64,000 nt of DNA from Amblyomma americanum (Eukaryota; Arthropoda; Arachnida; Ixodida; Ixodidae): NCBI RefSeq assembly GCF_052857255.1, contig NC_135504.1, positions 134,404,929-134,468,928 on the forward strand, in the 5' to 3' direction. Below are positions 62,256-64,000 of the stretch, piece after piece (the first letter of the stretch is position 1; each line of letters opens with the position of its first letter). Made by a program: the position numbers and the translations under genes. Below the pieces are notes generated by a model. It was given only the letters and a program-made list of their open reading frames with translations. It was not told where the DNA came from and made no database searches.

Positions 62256-64000
62256 ATCGCTGTTTTCGAGCCATCTGTGCAAAACTCCATGTAGCTTGAA
62301 TATTTCTCTTTCAAAGCCAAGTATTCTTGTAGTAGGTGTTCATGTGGTGTTTGTTTTTTACGAAACTGTGTTAGACTCGAGTCACACGCAGCGGGAAGGC
62401 AGAACCATGGTTGCAATGGATCGTGTCTCGGGGCAATTTTAGGCACAGCATCTAGTATTCTCAGTTTGTGACATGCATCTTCAAAGCATAATAACAAAGG
62501 TCTAATTGATTGCAGTTTATTATTGAATAGCCTTCTAGATGTGCACTTGGCAACTATGGTGTAACAAAGGCATTTTGGTAAGGATCTTATTTTCAGTATA
62601 TATGCACAGGCAAGCATTGCTCTTCTGTTTGCATAAGATGGTTCATTTGTTACTACATACAGACTGCTTATAGGGGATGTTCTGTATGTACCACTTGATA
62701 GACGAAGACCCAGGTTTTGTATTGGATTCAGTTTTTTTGAGGTATGATGGTCTTGCAGACCCATACACAATGCATCCAATATAGTCCAAAGTGGACCGTA
62801 CTACGGAGTGGTAGATCTGTAAAAGACAACTTATCGGACCCCCAGAGCTTCCGTTAGAGTACCTTCAATATAATTAGAGATCGGGAAACTTTCTTTTTGA
62901 GGGTGTTTATGTGGGATAAGAATGTGAGCTTTCTGTAAAAAGTTATGCCTAGGAATTTATGCTCTTGTTTTGCTTGTAGAACAGTTTCATTCAAGTGCAG
63001 GGTGGGATGAACCTGCACGCCCGTTTCAGTGAGAAAAGGACGGCAACTGTTTCTTGTGGAGAGAACTTAAATCAATTTTGGTCTTCCTAAGTCGCTAGTT
63101 TGTTCAGTGTATGCTGTATCTGTCTTTCGCATGTTAAGCTGGAAGATGTGCATGAAATATGAAGGTCGTCAACATATACAGAATACATGATGGACTTTGG
63201 AATTATTGCGATATTGATTTCATTTTTACAATAAAGAGTGTGGTACTTGGAATGCACCCCTGCAGTACGCCATTTTCCTGGATGAATTTTTTCGAAAGCA
63301 TGAAACCTAGGCATACAACCAAATGAGCGGTCAAAAAGTCTTTTAAACAGTTCAGCATCCTGCCACGGATACCTAGATCCTCGAGGCCATGAAGAATCTC
63401 AAACCTCCAGGTGGTAGCATAAGCTTTTTCTAGGTCAAAAAATACTGCCAAACAGTACTGTTTGTGTATGAATGCTTCACGGACTTTGTTTTCTAGACGG
63501 ACAAGATGGTCATTTGTACAGCATGCTTTTTTAAATCCACATTGGTGGAATCGCGCAAACAACAAGAAGTTTGCACGATTCAAAGATCAACATTATTCTA
63601 ATATTCAGCACACTTTCAAAACGTTTAGCAGGTCAACTCGTAAGCTCTATTGGCCTGTAACTTCCAGCCAAATTTGGCAGTTCTCCAGATTTCAGGAATG
63701 GCACAGCCACGGCCTTTTTCTACGCCTTTGGCATTTTTCCAGACTACCATATTTTATTGAAGAATTTCAGAAGAGCTTCTACAGCATCTTCGGAGAGGTG
63801 AGCAAGCATTTCATAATGAATATCATCTGGGCCTGGTGCTGTCTATTTGCCCGCCGGCAGAAATGTGTGAATTTCTTGTACTGTGATTAATTTATTGTAA
63901 GGTTGATTTCCACTGCCGCTTGTCGGCAGTTGTTGTTTTTTGTTGTGTTTTTGTACTTTGAAAATGATTGTGTGTAGTGTGAGTAACTAGAAACTGTGGC
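62256..64000 (-). pseudogene. LINE-A copy 9, part 2: RNase H start and RT
   Basis: Minus strand: FCTDGSKTAMYVGS (RNase H start, interrupted by the insertion), the segment before it (LGLRLSSGTYRTSPISSLYV) and RT with YVDDLHISCTSSS (catalytic pair kept), ENGVLQGCIPSTTLF and FFDLEKAYATTWRFE, in which the second Asp of the AYDTTW motif is Ala. Frames break at about 62780, 63090, 63300 and 63590. The copy runs off the window end toward its endonuclease. Confidence 0.85.

Overview
The window is eukaryotic and almost entirely transposable-element DNA. The best guess at source is a hard tick (Ixodidae). The evidence is a tRNA-derived SINE that looks like the tick Ruka family, RTE LINEs ending in (ATG)n, RNase H-bearing I-type LINEs, several Gypsy lineages, Penelope fragments and a CR1-like LINE. 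No bacterial gene organisation, rRNA gene, genuine tRNA gene or CRISPR array was seen. The species call rests on recalled family likeness, not on a search.

Layout. 1-3118: CR1-like LINE tail (+) inside a mag-like Gypsy gag (-) with a 161-bp LTR, which itself lies in the 5' UTR of a LINE-A copy (+). 3677-10675: a nearly complete but decayed LINE-A (-), split by an RTE copy (4873-6291) with a 12-bp target duplication. 10676-11402: Penelope GIY-YIG remnant and a perfect 108-bp palindrome. 11820-15478: left arm of a large inverted duplication whose right arm is at 57127-60063 plus part of the pol at 53.6-54.2 kb. 15479-26222: a triple nest, LINE-A (-) containing RTE (-) containing a full-length Gypsy (G-beta, 17630-24876, LTRs nearly identical, TSD GTAG). 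26732-30928: a two-LTR element (G-delta) with no pol and one coiled-coil ORF carrying an internal duplication. 31512-31836: SINE. 33353-38640: a second RNase H LINE (LINE-B, -). 39246-49613: more LINE-A copies, a Gypsy protease scrap and a second SINE. 49614-57513: Gypsy G-gamma (-), which carries a third ORF between pol and the 3' LTR and was hit by a 5'-truncated Penelope element. 57514-60063: end of the split LINE-A copy, then a non-TE stretch with a possible 126-bp internal exon, a TATA box and a possible signal-peptide exon. 60064-64000: Gypsy fragment and another LINE-A copy (-) containing a short LINE-A insertion.

Most coding regions carry stops or frameshifts, so the window is mainly a layered record of insertions. 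Best preserved are G-beta (gag intact, pol with one TGA), RTE-1 and RTE-2 (close relatives), the G-delta ORF and the G-gamma third ORF. The items most worth following up are the pol-less G-delta element, the G-gamma third ORF, the inverted duplication with its candidate host exons, the 108-bp palindrome, and a conserved LINE-A 3'-terminal hairpin that shows a compensatory base change.
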